A DNA stretch of 64,000 nt from positions 1-64,000 of the forward strand of contig NZ_MSKS01000010.1 in NCBI RefSeq assembly GCF_001937445.1, written 5' to 3'. This document shows, piece after piece, positions 8,741 to 17,865 of this stretch. The notes below the pieces were generated by a model. It made no database searches and had not been told where the DNA came from. It saw only the letters and a list, made by a program, of their open reading frames with translations. This stretch comes from Actinomyces oris. GTDB taxonomy: Bacteria > Actinomycetota > Actinomycetes > Actinomycetales > Actinomycetaceae. Each line of letters opens with the position of its first letter. Position 1 is the first letter of the stretch. A program made the position numbers and the translations under genes.

Positions 8741-8758
8741 GCCCGCGACATCGCGGGC
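8741..8758 (-). terminator. Short perfect hairpin downstream of tRNA-Pro
   Basis: GCCCGCGA and TCGCGGGC pair perfectly around a two-base loop. It lies about 170 bases past the tRNA 3' end in the tRNA direction. There is no T tract, so terminator function is a guess. Confidence 0.3.
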
Positions 8759-8767
8759 CTTCTCATC

Positions 8768-8924
8768 GTCGGGGTATTCGGCCTGGCGGCCTCTTACTCC
8801 CTCCTCTTCGAAGACCTCATGAGCAAGCTCATGGGCTTCTTCCTTGGTCGGGGTATTCGGCCTGGCGGCCTCTTACCCCTTCCTCCTCGGACGTCTCACG
8901 AGCAAGCTCGCGGACGTCCTCGTC
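8768..8924 (-). repeat. Two-copy 78/79-bp tandem repeat abutting tRNA-Pro
   Basis: Units 8768-8846 and 8847-8924 share an identical 30-base core at their left ends and diverge to the right. The next base group, 8925 onward, repeats the first bases of the unit (GTCGGGGT) and is the 3' end of the tRNA. Read on the minus strand both units can encode the same short peptide (EEEGVRGRQAEYPD), but a one-base length difference puts them in different frames. This suggests decayed coding repeats. Confidence 0.7.
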
Positions 8925-8925
8925 G

Positions 8926-8999
<74 letters not shown>

Positions 9000-9269
9000 T
9001 GTGCAGCAGGCGACAGCATAGCCTCCACCCACCGCGGGGAGGAAATCGGATCGGCTGAGTCCTCTGTCACGTCAATGTTCGCTCCCTGTCGGAACCTGGT
9101 TGGCCCGAGACGCCCACCGTGCCAGGCTGCTCCATGGCCGGTCCGCCTGCTGGCCCGCACCCCGAAGCGCCCTGACCGGCCCAGGCACCGTCATCCTCGG
9201 GCCCCATCCCGCCCGAGAGGCGCAAGGGCCGACAAGACGGAGGGCACCCGCCGCAGACAAGGAGTTCCC

Positions 9270-9818
9270 ATGCGCATCGAGGCCGTCGTCGGCGACATCA
9301 CCACCGAGAAGGTCGACGCCATCGTCAACGCCGCCAACAGCACCCTCCTGGGCGGAGGGGGAGTCGACGGAGCCATCCATCGCGCCGCCGGCCCCCGCCT
9401 GCTTGACGCCTGCCAGAAGGTGCGCGACACCGAGCTGCCTGACGGCCTGCCGGTCGGCCGAGCCGTGGCCACCCCCGGCTTCGACCTGCCTGCCGCCTGG
9501 GTCATCCACACCGTGGGCCCCAACCTCCACGCCGGCGAGGACGACCCCGCCCTGCTGCGCGCCTGCTTCGACAGCTCCATGGAGCTCGCCATCCAGCTCG
9601 GCTGCACCGGCATCGCCCTGCCCGCCGTCTCCGCAGGCGTCTACGGCTGGCCGATCACCCGGGTCGCCGAGATCGCCGTGGCTGCGGCCCGCGCCGTCGA
9701 GCAGCGCTCCCGCACCGATCCCGGCGCCGTCGGCCGCCTGGGGCTCATCCGCTTCGTCCTGTCCTCGCAAGTCAACCACGAGGCCTTCGCCCGCGAGTTC
9801 GCGCGCACCGAGGCCTGA
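9270..9818 (+). CDS. Macro-domain protein, probable O-acetyl-ADP-ribose deacetylase
   Basis: 182 residues forming a single macro domain. It shows the opening VGDITTEKVDAIVNAANSTL, the ligand loop LGGGGVDGAIHRAAG, the central GRAVATPGFDLPAAWVIHTVGP and the second loop LPAVSAGVYGWP. This is the MacroD/YmdB arrangement. Such proteins bind ADP-ribose and hydrolyse O-acetyl-ADP-ribose or ADP-ribose from acidic side chains. AAGGAG precedes the ATG at 9270 by seven bases, which fixes the start. It stands alone between tRNA-Pro and the MoxR cassette, with a dispersed repeat behind it. Substrate in this organism is unknown. Confidence 0.93.
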   Translation: MRIEAVVGDITTEKVDAIVNAANSTLLGGGGVDGAIHRAAGPRLLDACQKVRDTELPDGLPVGRAVATPGFDLPAAWVIHTVGPNLHAGEDDPALLRACFDSSMELAIQLGCTGIALPAVSAGVYGWPITRVAEIAVAAARAVEQRSRTDPGAVGRLGLIRFVLSSQVNHEAFAREFARTEA

Positions 9819-9849
9819 GGCGGCCGGGCCGCATCCAATGCGGCCGGGG

Positions 9850-9965
9850 ACATCTTGCGCGTCGGGGGACTGGAATCCCGTCCCCGACCGCGCGCCCTGT
9901 CCCCGCCCGGAGGCGAAGGAACTCGCCCGCGTGGAATGTCCCCGGCCGGAAGAAAACGCTCCCGT
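9850..9965. repeat. Dispersed intergenic repeat, family B, copy 1
   Basis: Contains alternating GGGGAC / GTCCCC blocks around GGAATCCCGTCCCC and a second GGAATGTCCCCGGCCGG. It resembles stretches at 26230-26340 and 61503-61580. It lies between the macro-domain gene and the VWA gene, which converge. Confidence 0.6.
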
Positions 9966-10008
9966 ACGCGTGGGACGCCCCGCCCGTACTGGGACGCTGC
10001 CGGCCGGT

Positions 10009-11271
10009 TCAGGCGCCCTCGGCCTGCGCAGCCGCCTGCTCATCAGCCCACCGGCCCAGGTCCTCACCGTGGATCGCGGCCGCCAGCAGACCCGGGAAGG
10101 CGTCCGGCGTGCACCCGAAGGCCGGCACCCCCATCGCGGCCAGCCGCTTGGCGATGTCGTGGTTGTAGCTGGGGACGCCGTCATCACTCAGGGCGAGTAG
10201 TACAATGACCTGCACCCCGCTTCCCAGCAGTTCCCCTACCCGTCCCAGCATCTGCTTCGGGTCGGAGTCGTACAGGTCGCTGATGAGGATGAACACCGAG
10301 TCCGCCGGCCGCGTGATCGTCTGCCGGCAGTACTCGATGGCCGGGGAGGTGTTCGTGCCGCCGCCGAGCTGGGTCCCGAAGATGACGTCGACAGGGTCTG
10401 ACAGCAGCGGCGTCAGGTCCGTGACAGCGGTGTCATAGGCAACCAGCGTGGTACGCAGTGAACGGATCGAGGCCATGACCGCCGCCATGATGGAGGCGTA
10501 GATGACCGAGGAGGACATGGACCCGGACTGGTCCATGCAGATGGTGAACTCCTTCTGAATGCCCCGATGGCGTCTGCCGTGCCCCACGAGCCTCTCCGGG
10601 ATGACCGTGCCCAGCTCCGGCACGTAGTTCTTGAGGTTCGCGGCAATGGTCCGGTTCCAGTCGATGTCGGCCGGCTGGGGCCGCGAGGTCCTCCTGGAGC
10701 GGTCCAGCGCACCGCGCACCGACTGCTGAAGCCGGTCGGCGATCCGCTCCTCCACCTCCTTGACGACCTTGTCGACGACCGTGCGCGCCGTCGCCTTGGC
10801 CTCCTGAGGAATCATCTCCGACAGGGTGGCCAACGTCGCCGCCAGGTGCACGTCGGGCTCCACGCCCTGGAGCACCTCGGGCTCCAGCAGGAGAGTCGTG
10901 AGCCCCAGGCGGTCAATGGCATCGGTCTGCATGACCCGCACGACTCGTGAGGGGAAGTACTTGCGAATGTCCCCCAGCCAGCGAGCCACATGGGGCGCGG
11001 AGCCGCCCAGGCCCCCGCGCTCCTTGTCCTGCGGGTCGACGTCGTACAGGTCCGCCAGTGCCGCGTCCATCGCCCTGTGGCCCTCCGACAGCGAGGTGGA
11101 GTAGCCACGCGCGTCCACGCCCAGGGCCAGGCGCCAGCGCTGCTCAATCGTGGTGGGCTCGACGTCGGCCCGGTCAGCCCGGTCGGCCTGGCTGGCCGGG
11201 TCCGCTGGGACTGCCTGGCCGGCGTGCTGCTCCGGCTGGTTCTCGTCGTCGGTGCGCTCGCACGCGGTCAT
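10009..11271 (-). CDS. VWA domain protein of the SWIM-DUF5691-MoxR-DUF5682 cassette
   Basis: Last gene of the five-gene operon; 420 residues from the ATG at 11271, which overlaps the DUF5682 stop (ATGA). An N-terminal helical half (residues about 45-230: RWRLALGVDARGYS, HVARWLGDIRKYFPSRVV) precedes a von Willebrand A domain. That domain carries the MIDAS motif DQSGSMSSS (about residue 248), the TNTSPAIEYC threonine loop and LISDLYDS as the last metal ligand. VWA proteins paired with MoxR ATPases act as adaptors or metal-dependent chaperone partners. It is cytoplasmic with no signal or membrane helix. The function of this particular cassette is not known to me. Confidence 0.88.
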   Translation of the reverse strand: MTACERTDDENQPEQHAGQAVPADPASQADRADRADVEPTTIEQRWRLALGVDARGYSTSLSEGHRAMDAALADLYDVDPQDKERGGLGGSAPHVARWLGDIRKYFPSRVVRVMQTDAIDRLGLTTLLLEPEVLQGVEPDVHLAATLATLSEMIPQEAKATARTVVDKVVKEVEERIADRLQQSVRGALDRSRRTSRPQPADIDWNRTIAANLKNYVPELGTVIPERLVGHGRRHRGIQKEFTICMDQSGSMSSSVIYASIMAAVMASIRSLRTTLVAYDTAVTDLTPLLSDPVDVIFGTQLGGGTNTSPAIEYCRQTITRPADSVFILISDLYDSDPKQMLGRVGELLGSGVQVIVLLALSDDGVPSYNHDIAKRLAAMGVPAFGCTPDAFPGLLAAAIHGEDLGRWADEQAAAQAEGA

Positions 11272-13694
11272 CGGGTACCTCCCAGGATCATGCTCACGGT
11301 GTCCAGAACCGCCTCGACGTCGTCGAAGGCCTCTTCTACCGGGCCGTTCCCGTCCGGGGTGGGGGACCCGAGGTCCCGGATCTGCCGGGCCAGGTCCGTC
11401 TTCTGAGGGCTCGGCCACTGGCCGAAGGCTCGTCGCAGCGCGGGCAGGACGTCGACGAAGGCTTGGTCCCCGATGCGCGCCAGCCACTCGTTGAGCACCT
11501 CGAGCAGGGTGTTGTCATAGCTGAGCAGGAGGATGTCCCCCGCGAGGAAGCCCTCGATCCACTCGGCCTGTTCCTCGGCCTGCGTGCCCTGTGACAGCGC
11601 CCGGGACAGCCTCGAGGCGGCGTCGTCGCGGTCCAGCTCCCCGGCGTCCAGGAGCATCCGGGTGATACGTCCGGCCAGCAGACCCGGCAGGCTCCGGGTG
11701 GCCAGCGCGGAGCGCAGCGCACCGTTCCACAGCGTCGCGGCCTGCTCGTCCAGGAGGCCGATGACGTCCTGGACCTCGTCGATCGTCGTACGCAGCGTGC
11801 GGGCCACCTGGGCATCCACGTTCGCGGCCGCCGCAGGCATCCCCGCGCACCCGCGCACCAGGACGGCTCGGGTCACCGCCTCCAGACTGGAGGCGTCCGT
11901 GCCGCGCACGTCCCCGTAGCGCTGGGAGCGGGCCAGGGCCGGCACCGAGCCCAGCAGCCGGACGATATCCATCTCGCGGGCCGCCTGCTCGTCGAGGATT
12001 CCCAGCAGCGTGGGCACGACCTCGGACAGACCGGCCGTCAGCGCCTTCTCCACCGACCTGGTCACCTGCGGCAGGGAGTCGGTGGCGCCCAGCAGGGCGT
12101 TCCCGGCGGCGGAGGCCACTGTGGTGCCGAAGGCCGCGGCCTCCACCACCTGCACGGACATCTCCGGGTCCCACTCGAGCTCCCAGACCTCCTTGAAGGT
12201 GCCGCTCGAGGCCACCCGCTGCCGTCTGCCCCAGGTGATCCCCAGAATCTCCAGGCGTCGCAGCAGCTGGGACTTGGCCAGGTCCCGCGGCTTGCGCAGG
12301 TCCAGGGAGAGTGTCTTGGGAACCGCCGCGAAGGCCATGCGCAGGCTCTTGGCGGTCGAGCGCAGATCGGCGTCCAGGGGGACCATGGGGACGCCGTCGG
12401 GCACGCTGCCGAGCGCCTCGCCGATGAGGACCTCACGGGTCGCGGCGGCTGCCCGCACCGTGCTGCCATCGCACATGACCGACAGGACCGCTTCGCTCAG
12501 CTCGTCGAGACCGGCCATGGGGCGCCCGCGCAGCGCGGCAAGACTCTGGGCCAGCCGCGCCGCCTCAATGATGTGGGCAGAGGAGACCGGCAGGTCCTGA
12601 CGGCGCAGCGACGCGGCCACCTGTGTCAGCCAGCGCACGACCGGCCGGTCCGGTGCGGTGAAGAGCAGGTGGTACCAGCCCGGCGACTCCACCCCGGCGC
12701 TGTAACCGCTGCCCCCGGCCAGGCGCGGGTGCGTCCACGGCACCCAGGTCAGCGACGTCCTCACCTTCGCCATGCCCTTGAGCCGGGCGTTGTCCTGCGC
12801 GACCTTCGGCGGCCTGCCGGCCAGCGCCGGGGCGTGCCACGCCCCGCACACGACGGCGATCCGCTCGTGGCCCGCCCTTCTGGCCGCCCGGAGAACCTTG
12901 CGCATATGCGCCTCGCGGCGCAGCGTGGCCTCGTCGGTCTCCGGGGAGGCCTCCCGCAGGAGCCCGATCGCCTCGGTCAGTGCGTCGAAGGGGTCTCCCT
13001 CCATACGCAGCTCGACGACGTCCTCCCACCAGGCCTCCGGGTCCTCGTAGCCGGCCAGGCGCGCCAGCTCCGCGATCGGGTCGGTCCGTACCGGCTGGGC
13101 CGCGTCCCGGGCCGCGACGTCCACGCCCTCCGATCCGCTATCCGCTGGGCTGTCCGTCCCCTCCGAGCCGCCCGAGTCGCTTGGGTCTTCCGAGCCACTC
13201 GTATCGTCAAGAGGCTCCTCGGTCTCCACCTCGTCCTCGGCTCCGGCCTCGGCGTCGGCCTCCGACCGGGCCCGCTCCCGTTCGGCTTTCCGAGCTGCCA
13301 GGACGGCGGCAGCCGGCAGATCCATGAAATGGGCCTGCGCCCCGTGCGTCACCGCCCAGGACAGCGCCTGCCACTCGGGGGAGAAGACGGCCATCGGCCA
13401 GAAGGAGGCCTGCGAAGGATCGGTGTTGTCCCAGGCGAGCAGTGCCACCGGCGGCTCCAGCCCTCGGCCCGCCCACTCGATGAGACCATCGGCGTCTGCC
13501 GGCCCCTCGATGAGAACGCAGTCGGGCCGGTAGTCCTCCAACACCGTGGCCAGGGCCCGTGCCGAGCCCGGACCGTGGTGACGGATCCCCAGGACCCGCA
13601 CAGGTGGGCGCGGGTCCTCGGCCCCGGTTGCAGTGACGCCTGCGGACTCGGCTCCGACGTCGGCCCCGGAATTGAGCCCTGCGCCGACAGTCAC
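11268..13694 (-). CDS. DUF5682 family protein
   Basis: 808 residues, starting by ATGA overlap with the MoxR stop. The N-terminal domain (about 30-150) opens with VRVLGIRHHGPGSARAL and DCVLIEGPADADGLI; later comes RIAVVCGAWHAPAL. This pattern resembles TraB/ChaN/EreA-type proteins, where a GxxH motif, a hydrophobic strand with an acidic residue, and a late GxxH strand build the active site. That link is my inference. Residues about 155-215 are an acidic Ser/Asp/Glu-rich insert that splits the domain. The C-terminal half is long and helical. Always seen, as far as I know, with MoxR, VWA, SWIM and DUF5691 neighbours; no established activity. Confidence 0.85.
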   Translation of the reverse strand: MTVGAGLNSGADVGAESAGVTATGAEDPRPPVRVLGIRHHGPGSARALATVLEDYRPDCVLIEGPADADGLIEWAGRGLEPPVALLAWDNTDPSQASFWPMAVFSPEWQALSWAVTHGAQAHFMDLPAAAVLAARKAERERARSEADAEAGAEDEVETEEPLDDTSGSEDPSDSGGSEGTDSPADSGSEGVDVAARDAAQPVRTDPIAELARLAGYEDPEAWWEDVVELRMEGDPFDALTEAIGLLREASPETDEATLRREAHMRKVLRAARRAGHERIAVVCGAWHAPALAGRPPKVAQDNARLKGMAKVRTSLTWVPWTHPRLAGGSGYSAGVESPGWYHLLFTAPDRPVVRWLTQVAASLRRQDLPVSSAHIIEAARLAQSLAALRGRPMAGLDELSEAVLSVMCDGSTVRAAAATREVLIGEALGSVPDGVPMVPLDADLRSTAKSLRMAFAAVPKTLSLDLRKPRDLAKSQLLRRLEILGITWGRRQRVASSGTFKEVWELEWDPEMSVQVVEAAAFGTTVASAAGNALLGATDSLPQVTRSVEKALTAGLSEVVPTLLGILDEQAAREMDIVRLLGSVPALARSQRYGDVRGTDASSLEAVTRAVLVRGCAGMPAAAANVDAQVARTLRTTIDEVQDVIGLLDEQAATLWNGALRSALATRSLPGLLAGRITRMLLDAGELDRDDAASRLSRALSQGTQAEEQAEWIEGFLAGDILLLSYDNTLLEVLNEWLARIGDQAFVDVLPALRRAFGQWPSPQKTDLARQIRDLGSPTPDGNGPVEEAFDDVEAVLDTVSMILGGTR

Positions 13695-14812
13695 TGCCCG
13701 ACCTCATGGCAGGCGCGGTAGAAGTCGGACCAGTCGCGGCGCTCGCGCACCACAGCCTCCAGGTACTCCGACCACACCACCTGATCGGCCACCGGGTCGC
13801 TCACCACCGCCCCGAGGATCCCGGCGGCCACGTCCGAGGGCCGCAGGACGCCGTCGCCGAAGTGGGCGCTCATGGCCAGACCGTTGGTGATCACCGAGAT
13901 CGCCTCCGCCGTGGACAGGGTGCCCGACGGCGACTTCAGGCTCGTGCGTCCGTCCTCCGTCACACCTTGGCGCAGCTCGCGGAAGACGGTGACCACCCGA
14001 CGGATCTCCTCCAGGGCGCCCTCCGCGGCAGGCAGCTGGAGTGCAGAACCGAGGTCCTCCACGCGGCGAGCAACGATGCTCACCTCCTCCTCCGCCGAGG
14101 CCGGCAGCGGCAGCACCACCGTGTTGAAGCGGCGGCGCAGCGCTGCCGAGAGGTCGTTGACGCCGCGGTCGCGGTCATTGGCGGTGGCGATGAGGTTGAA
14201 GCCCCTGTGCGCCTGCACCTCGGTGCCCAGCTCCGGCACCGGGAGGGTCTTCTCGCTGAGCACCGTGATGAGGGCGTCCTGAACGTCGGAGGGCATACGG
14301 GTGAGCTCCTCGACCCGGGCGATCCGGCCCGTTCCCATGGCCGTCATGATGGGGGAGGGGACGAGTGCCGCCTGTGAGGGGCCCTCGGCCAGGAGCCGGG
14401 CGTAGTTCCAGCCGTAGCGCACCGCCTCCTCCGAGGTGCCCGCCGTGCCCTGAACCAGGAGCGTGGAGGTGCCGCAGATCGCCGCGGCCAGGTGCTCGCT
14501 CACCCAGGACTTCGCCGTTCCCGGCACCCCCAGAAGGAGCAGGGCCCGGTCCGTGGCCAGGGTCGCCACGGCTACCTCGATGAGACGCCGATTGCCGACG
14601 TACTTCGGGGTGATGACGGTGCCGTCCTCCAACGTGCCGCCCATGAGGTAGGTGACCACCGCCCAGGGGGAGAGCCGCCAGCTCGCCGGCCGGGTGCGCT
14701 CGTCAAGACGTGCCAGGGCGGCGAGCTCCTCGGCGTAGCGCTGCTCGGCGTGCGGGCGCAGCAGGGGCGCGTTGTCAGTGCTGGTCTGATCCATGGTCTG
14801 GGTGCTGGTCAC
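13691..14812 (-). CDS. MoxR-type AAA+ ATPase of the cassette
   Basis: 373 residues. It has Walker A LLLGVPGTAKS (about residue 96), a Walker B region reading IARVEELTRMP with the catalytic Glu, sensor 1 NLIATANDRDRG, and an arginine-finger region SAALRRRFNTVV. The lid domain contains LSTAEAISVITNGLAMS. These hexameric ATPases remodel partner proteins together with a VWA protein, here two genes downstream. It begins 77 bases after the DUF5691 stop, the only real gap in the operon, and its stop overlaps the DUF5682 start. Wording of Walker B (VEEL rather than IDEI) is a subfamily trait, not a loss. Confidence 0.93.
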   Translation of the reverse strand: MTSTQTMDQTSTDNAPLLRPHAEQRYAEELAALARLDERTRPASWRLSPWAVVTYLMGGTLEDGTVITPKYVGNRRLIEVAVATLATDRALLLLGVPGTAKSWVSEHLAAAICGTSTLLVQGTAGTSEEAVRYGWNYARLLAEGPSQAALVPSPIMTAMGTGRIARVEELTRMPSDVQDALITVLSEKTLPVPELGTEVQAHRGFNLIATANDRDRGVNDLSAALRRRFNTVVLPLPASAEEEVSIVARRVEDLGSALQLPAAEGALEEIRRVVTVFRELRQGVTEDGRTSLKSPSGTLSTAEAISVITNGLAMSAHFGDGVLRPSDVAAGILGAVVSDPVADQVVWSEYLEAVVRERRDWSDFYRACHEVGQ

Positions 14813-14889
14813 GGGAGCTCCTCGGTGGCTGATGGGCGGGTGGTCGGCGGACGGTCGGGAAGAAACAGGGCGTGGGGCATACGGTGCGG

Positions 14890-16413
14890 CTAGGACGGCG
14901 GAGTGCGCAGAGCCTCCAGCCGGAGTCTCAGACGCAGCCCTTCGACGGCATCGGTCACGAAGGTCGGCGCCGAGTCGGGACGGGAGACCTCCTCCATCAG
15001 GGTCAGTGCCTCGGGCAGGACCGCCGCGTGGCAGGAGACCGGCAGCCTGGTGGTCTCCTGGGTGGTCCAGTGGCCGATGTCCTCGGGTCGGTGCGAGCCG
15101 AGGGCGGACCGGAGGAAGGAGACCATGCGGCGAGAGTGCTCCGCGGAGTAAGGGTGCGGCCAGAAGCGGCGCATGTCGGTGAAGCGATCGAGATCACCCC
15201 GCTTGAAGGCGTCGGCCGTGCAGGCCTCGATGAGGGCGCCACTGCCACGACGGTCCGCGGTGAACAGGGCGCTGCTCAGATCCAGCGGCTCGCCCTCGAA
15301 GGTCACCTCGGCCTCGAGGAGCTGACCGGCGGACAGCCCGATGAGAGCCGGCCAGCGGTCGATCGGGACGCGTCCGACCACCTCCTCCAGCAGAGCGGGC
15401 GGGTATCCGGCAGACGCTCTCCTGGCGGCCGGTGGGCCGACGTCGACCCGGGACGGGTCCCCGGTGCCGCGCTCCCCGTACTCGTCACGCAGGACCTCGT
15501 CGGTCACCTCGATGGGTCGGCAGTCCACCCGGGTGGTGCGCAGAAACCGCTTGGTGACGCTCATATGCGAGGCGGCCAGGGCCTCGGCGCGCTGGACCAG
15601 GCCGGACTCGGGCAGATGGAGGAGCACCTGGGCCGCCGCCTGGCGCACCCCTCCGGAGCGGTCCGTGATGGCCATCTCCAGCAGAGGCAGGTCCGCCTCC
15701 CCCAGACCGGTGGCCAACGCCTCGACGATCCCCTCGCGGGCCTCGGCCTTCTCCTTCTTCCATGACGCCACCATGAGGGTCCGTGCTGCAGCCGGGTCCT
15801 GGGCGCGCAGCCGCCTGAAGTAGGCGAGCCGCCGGGCGGTGGTGCCCAGTCTCCACACGGAGTCGTCCCCGGAGCCGCCGCCGAGCAGGGACACCAGGGG
15901 CTCGACCCGCTTGCCCCACACCGGATGCTCGCGGAGCACCGCTGCGGCGCGTTCGTCGATGACGCCGAGGACCGCCTCGCGCTCCTCGTGCCTGTAGGCG
16001 GTCTCATTGAGGACGCGCACGAGGAGCGGGGCCGGCAGCCTCCAGCCGCACTCGGCCACCAGCCCCAGTGCAGTGGCCAGCAGCTGCTGCTGGGGCTTGC
16101 TGGCCAGAATCTGCTCGAGGACGGGGCGCAGCGCCTGCGGCGCCAGGGGGCGCGACGACGTCGGCCAACCGGTGTCTCGGGCGGCGGAGGAGGGGACCGA
16201 GAGGATCGTGGCCCGATGCACCGCCCCGTAGGCGGCGGCCGCGTCCAGGAGCACACCGGTGCCGTCCGCCGCGTCGCCCGCATCCCCACCCTCTGTCTTC
16301 TCCTGCTGGGCGGGGAGGGCTTCGGTGACGGCTCTGGGGAGGGGCTTCGAGGAGAAGGGTCTCGCACGTGTTCCCATGACGGCGGCTTGGGCCAACGGGG
16401 GCAGGTCACTCAC
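14890..16413 (-). CDS. DUF5691 family helical protein
   Basis: 507 residues from a GTG overlapping the SWIM-gene stop (GTGA). It is soluble and mostly helical, with segments that look like HEAT-type repeats (GVRQAAAQVLLHLPESGLVQRAEALA; WRLPAPLLVRVLNETAYR). N-terminal SDLPPLAQAAVMGTRARPF and the C-terminal RRFWPHPYSAEHSRRM are the most family-like parts. No catalytic motif is obvious, so a scaffold role in the cassette is a reasonable guess. Identification rests on gene context plus these motifs. Confidence 0.8.
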   Translation of the reverse strand: MSDLPPLAQAAVMGTRARPFSSKPLPRAVTEALPAQQEKTEGGDAGDAADGTGVLLDAAAAYGAVHRATILSVPSSAARDTGWPTSSRPLAPQALRPVLEQILASKPQQQLLATALGLVAECGWRLPAPLLVRVLNETAYRHEEREAVLGVIDERAAAVLREHPVWGKRVEPLVSLLGGGSGDDSVWRLGTTARRLAYFRRLRAQDPAAARTLMVASWKKEKAEAREGIVEALATGLGEADLPLLEMAITDRSGGVRQAAAQVLLHLPESGLVQRAEALAASHMSVTKRFLRTTRVDCRPIEVTDEVLRDEYGERGTGDPSRVDVGPPAARRASAGYPPALLEEVVGRVPIDRWPALIGLSAGQLLEAEVTFEGEPLDLSSALFTADRRGSGALIEACTADAFKRGDLDRFTDMRRFWPHPYSAEHSRRMVSFLRSALGSHRPEDIGHWTTQETTRLPVSCHAAVLPEALTLMEEVSRPDSAPTFVTDAVEGLRLRLRLEALRTPPS

Positions 16414-17753
16414 AGGGCACGCACCTCTCCATCGGTGACAACACTCAGAGCCCGCAGGCCTGCGGGCGACAGCTCACCGGCAACCGTGACCTCGTCACTG
16501 TCGGCCAGAAGCGGCAGAACCCATCGGGCATCGTCGGGCATGATGAGCGGCAGCGCCCCGTCTGCGTCCCCGAGAGCCGGCTCGCCGTTGCCGAGCCGAC
16601 GGAACCGCCCTGAGACCAGCACCGGTACGGCTTCCACCCACGGGTCCGCGGCAACGGCGAGCCTCCAGGCATCCCGAGCGGACGCCGTCCCTGAGGGCTC
16701 GGGCACCCAGCCGGTCACGGGCCGGGAGGGCTGCTCATCGGACAGGGCCACGCGCAGCTGGCCGCGCCCCGGGTAGAAGTGCGCGACGGCGTCGAACCGG
16801 GTCCCGGGAACGACAGTGGTGGAGAAACCGCCGGAGACGGGGGCGAAGGCGAGGATGAGCGCCCAGCGCCGGGTGGTCGTGCCGTAGAGCCACAGGCGGC
16901 GCTCGGCGAGCCTGCCCTCCACGGTGTCCCGGCCGGCCACGACCACCCAGGTGTCGCCGACGCCGGGCGAGGCCAGGACGTCCTCGGTACGCACGGTGAT
17001 CCCTACGTAGGAGTGGACAGTGGCCCTCAGGTCGTCGGGCAGCTGCTCACGGCGGGTCCAGGCCCGAATGAGCAGGTGGAGCAGCCCGAGCCCGTCGACC
17101 AGTCGCTCGGGCCAGTCGGGGGAGGAGTCCGTCAGTCGTGACAGGGCCGTCAGGCGCCGGGCGACTCCGGGGGCCTGAGCATCGACCATGCGGGAGGCGA
17201 AGGCCGTCAGCTGCTTGGGGCGCTGGGCCGAACTGTTGGCCAGCCCCTGGCGGAACTGGTCAGCCAGCCACCGCTCCAGGTCCGCCAGCCCCTCGGTGAT
17301 GCGCCGTTCGCGGGTGCGAGCTCGAGCCGCGGCGCTCTTTGCGGAGGCGGCCGCCCGGGCCGGGGCCTCGGGGTGGTCCGCGGACTCCTGCCGCGCGGCC
17401 TTCTGCTGGGCCCGTTTGGCTCGGCCCTCCAGCCACTCGGCGGCGAAAGCCTCCGGTTCCCCACCAGCCACCTGGCCCTGGCTCCACAGGTGCAGCAGGC
17501 CGACGGCGTGCTTGCAGGGGAACTTGCGGCTGGGGCAGGAGCACTTGAAGGCCGGACCGGACAGATCCACGCACACCCGGTACGGCTTCTTGCCCGACCC
17601 TGAGGCACTTCCCCACACCAACGCCTCGTGCACGCCGGTGTCGGACCACTTGGTGGGCGAGGCCAGCTTGAGGCCGGCCGTGGCGACCTGCTTGTCCGGT
17701 GCCAGCGCGGTGACCTGCTCGGTGCTCCAGGGCACGATGGTCGGTGAGCTCAT
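16410..17753 (-). CDS. SWIM zinc-finger protein, first gene of the MoxR cassette
   Basis: 447 residues from the ATG at 17753; longer upstream starts would run into the divergent oxidoreductase gene. The SWIM motif CxCxnCxH is seen as CSCPSRKFPCKH at about residues 69-80, which should bind zinc and contact DNA or protein. A charged Ala/Arg-rich linker (about 110-165) follows, then a long mixed domain with WVVVAGRDTVEGR, RRWALILAFAPVSGGF and VTGWVPEPSGTASARD. This C-terminal domain is not one I can name. Heads the operon, so its promoter must lie in the short space before 17753. Confidence 0.85.
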   Translation of the reverse strand: MSSPTIVPWSTEQVTALAPDKQVATAGLKLASPTKWSDTGVHEALVWGSASGSGKKPYRVCVDLSGPAFKCSCPSRKFPCKHAVGLLHLWSQGQVAGGEPEAFAAEWLEGRAKRAQQKAARQESADHPEAPARAAASAKSAAARARTRERRITEGLADLERWLADQFRQGLANSSAQRPKQLTAFASRMVDAQAPGVARRLTALSRLTDSSPDWPERLVDGLGLLHLLIRAWTRREQLPDDLRATVHSYVGITVRTEDVLASPGVGDTWVVVAGRDTVEGRLAERRLWLYGTTTRRWALILAFAPVSGGFSTTVVPGTRFDAVAHFYPGRGQLRVALSDEQPSRPVTGWVPEPSGTASARDAWRLAVAADPWVEAVPVLVSGRFRRLGNGEPALGDADGALPLIMPDDARWVLPLLADSDEVTVAGELSPAGLRALSVVTDGEVRAL

Positions 17754-17865
17754 GAGGCCGAGGATAGGGCAGGGCGGTGACACCGATGAGCCCTCTTTCG
17801 CGGGAATCTCGATGACACGCCTGGGGAGTCCTTCCCATGGTGCCCGCTCTTCTACACTCACCTGC

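Noticed and set aside
13691-14812. Possible loss of Walker B in the MoxR protein (VEEL instead of DE)
   Set aside because: The catalytic Glu is present and the surrounding sequence fits this subfamily, so it is probably active.
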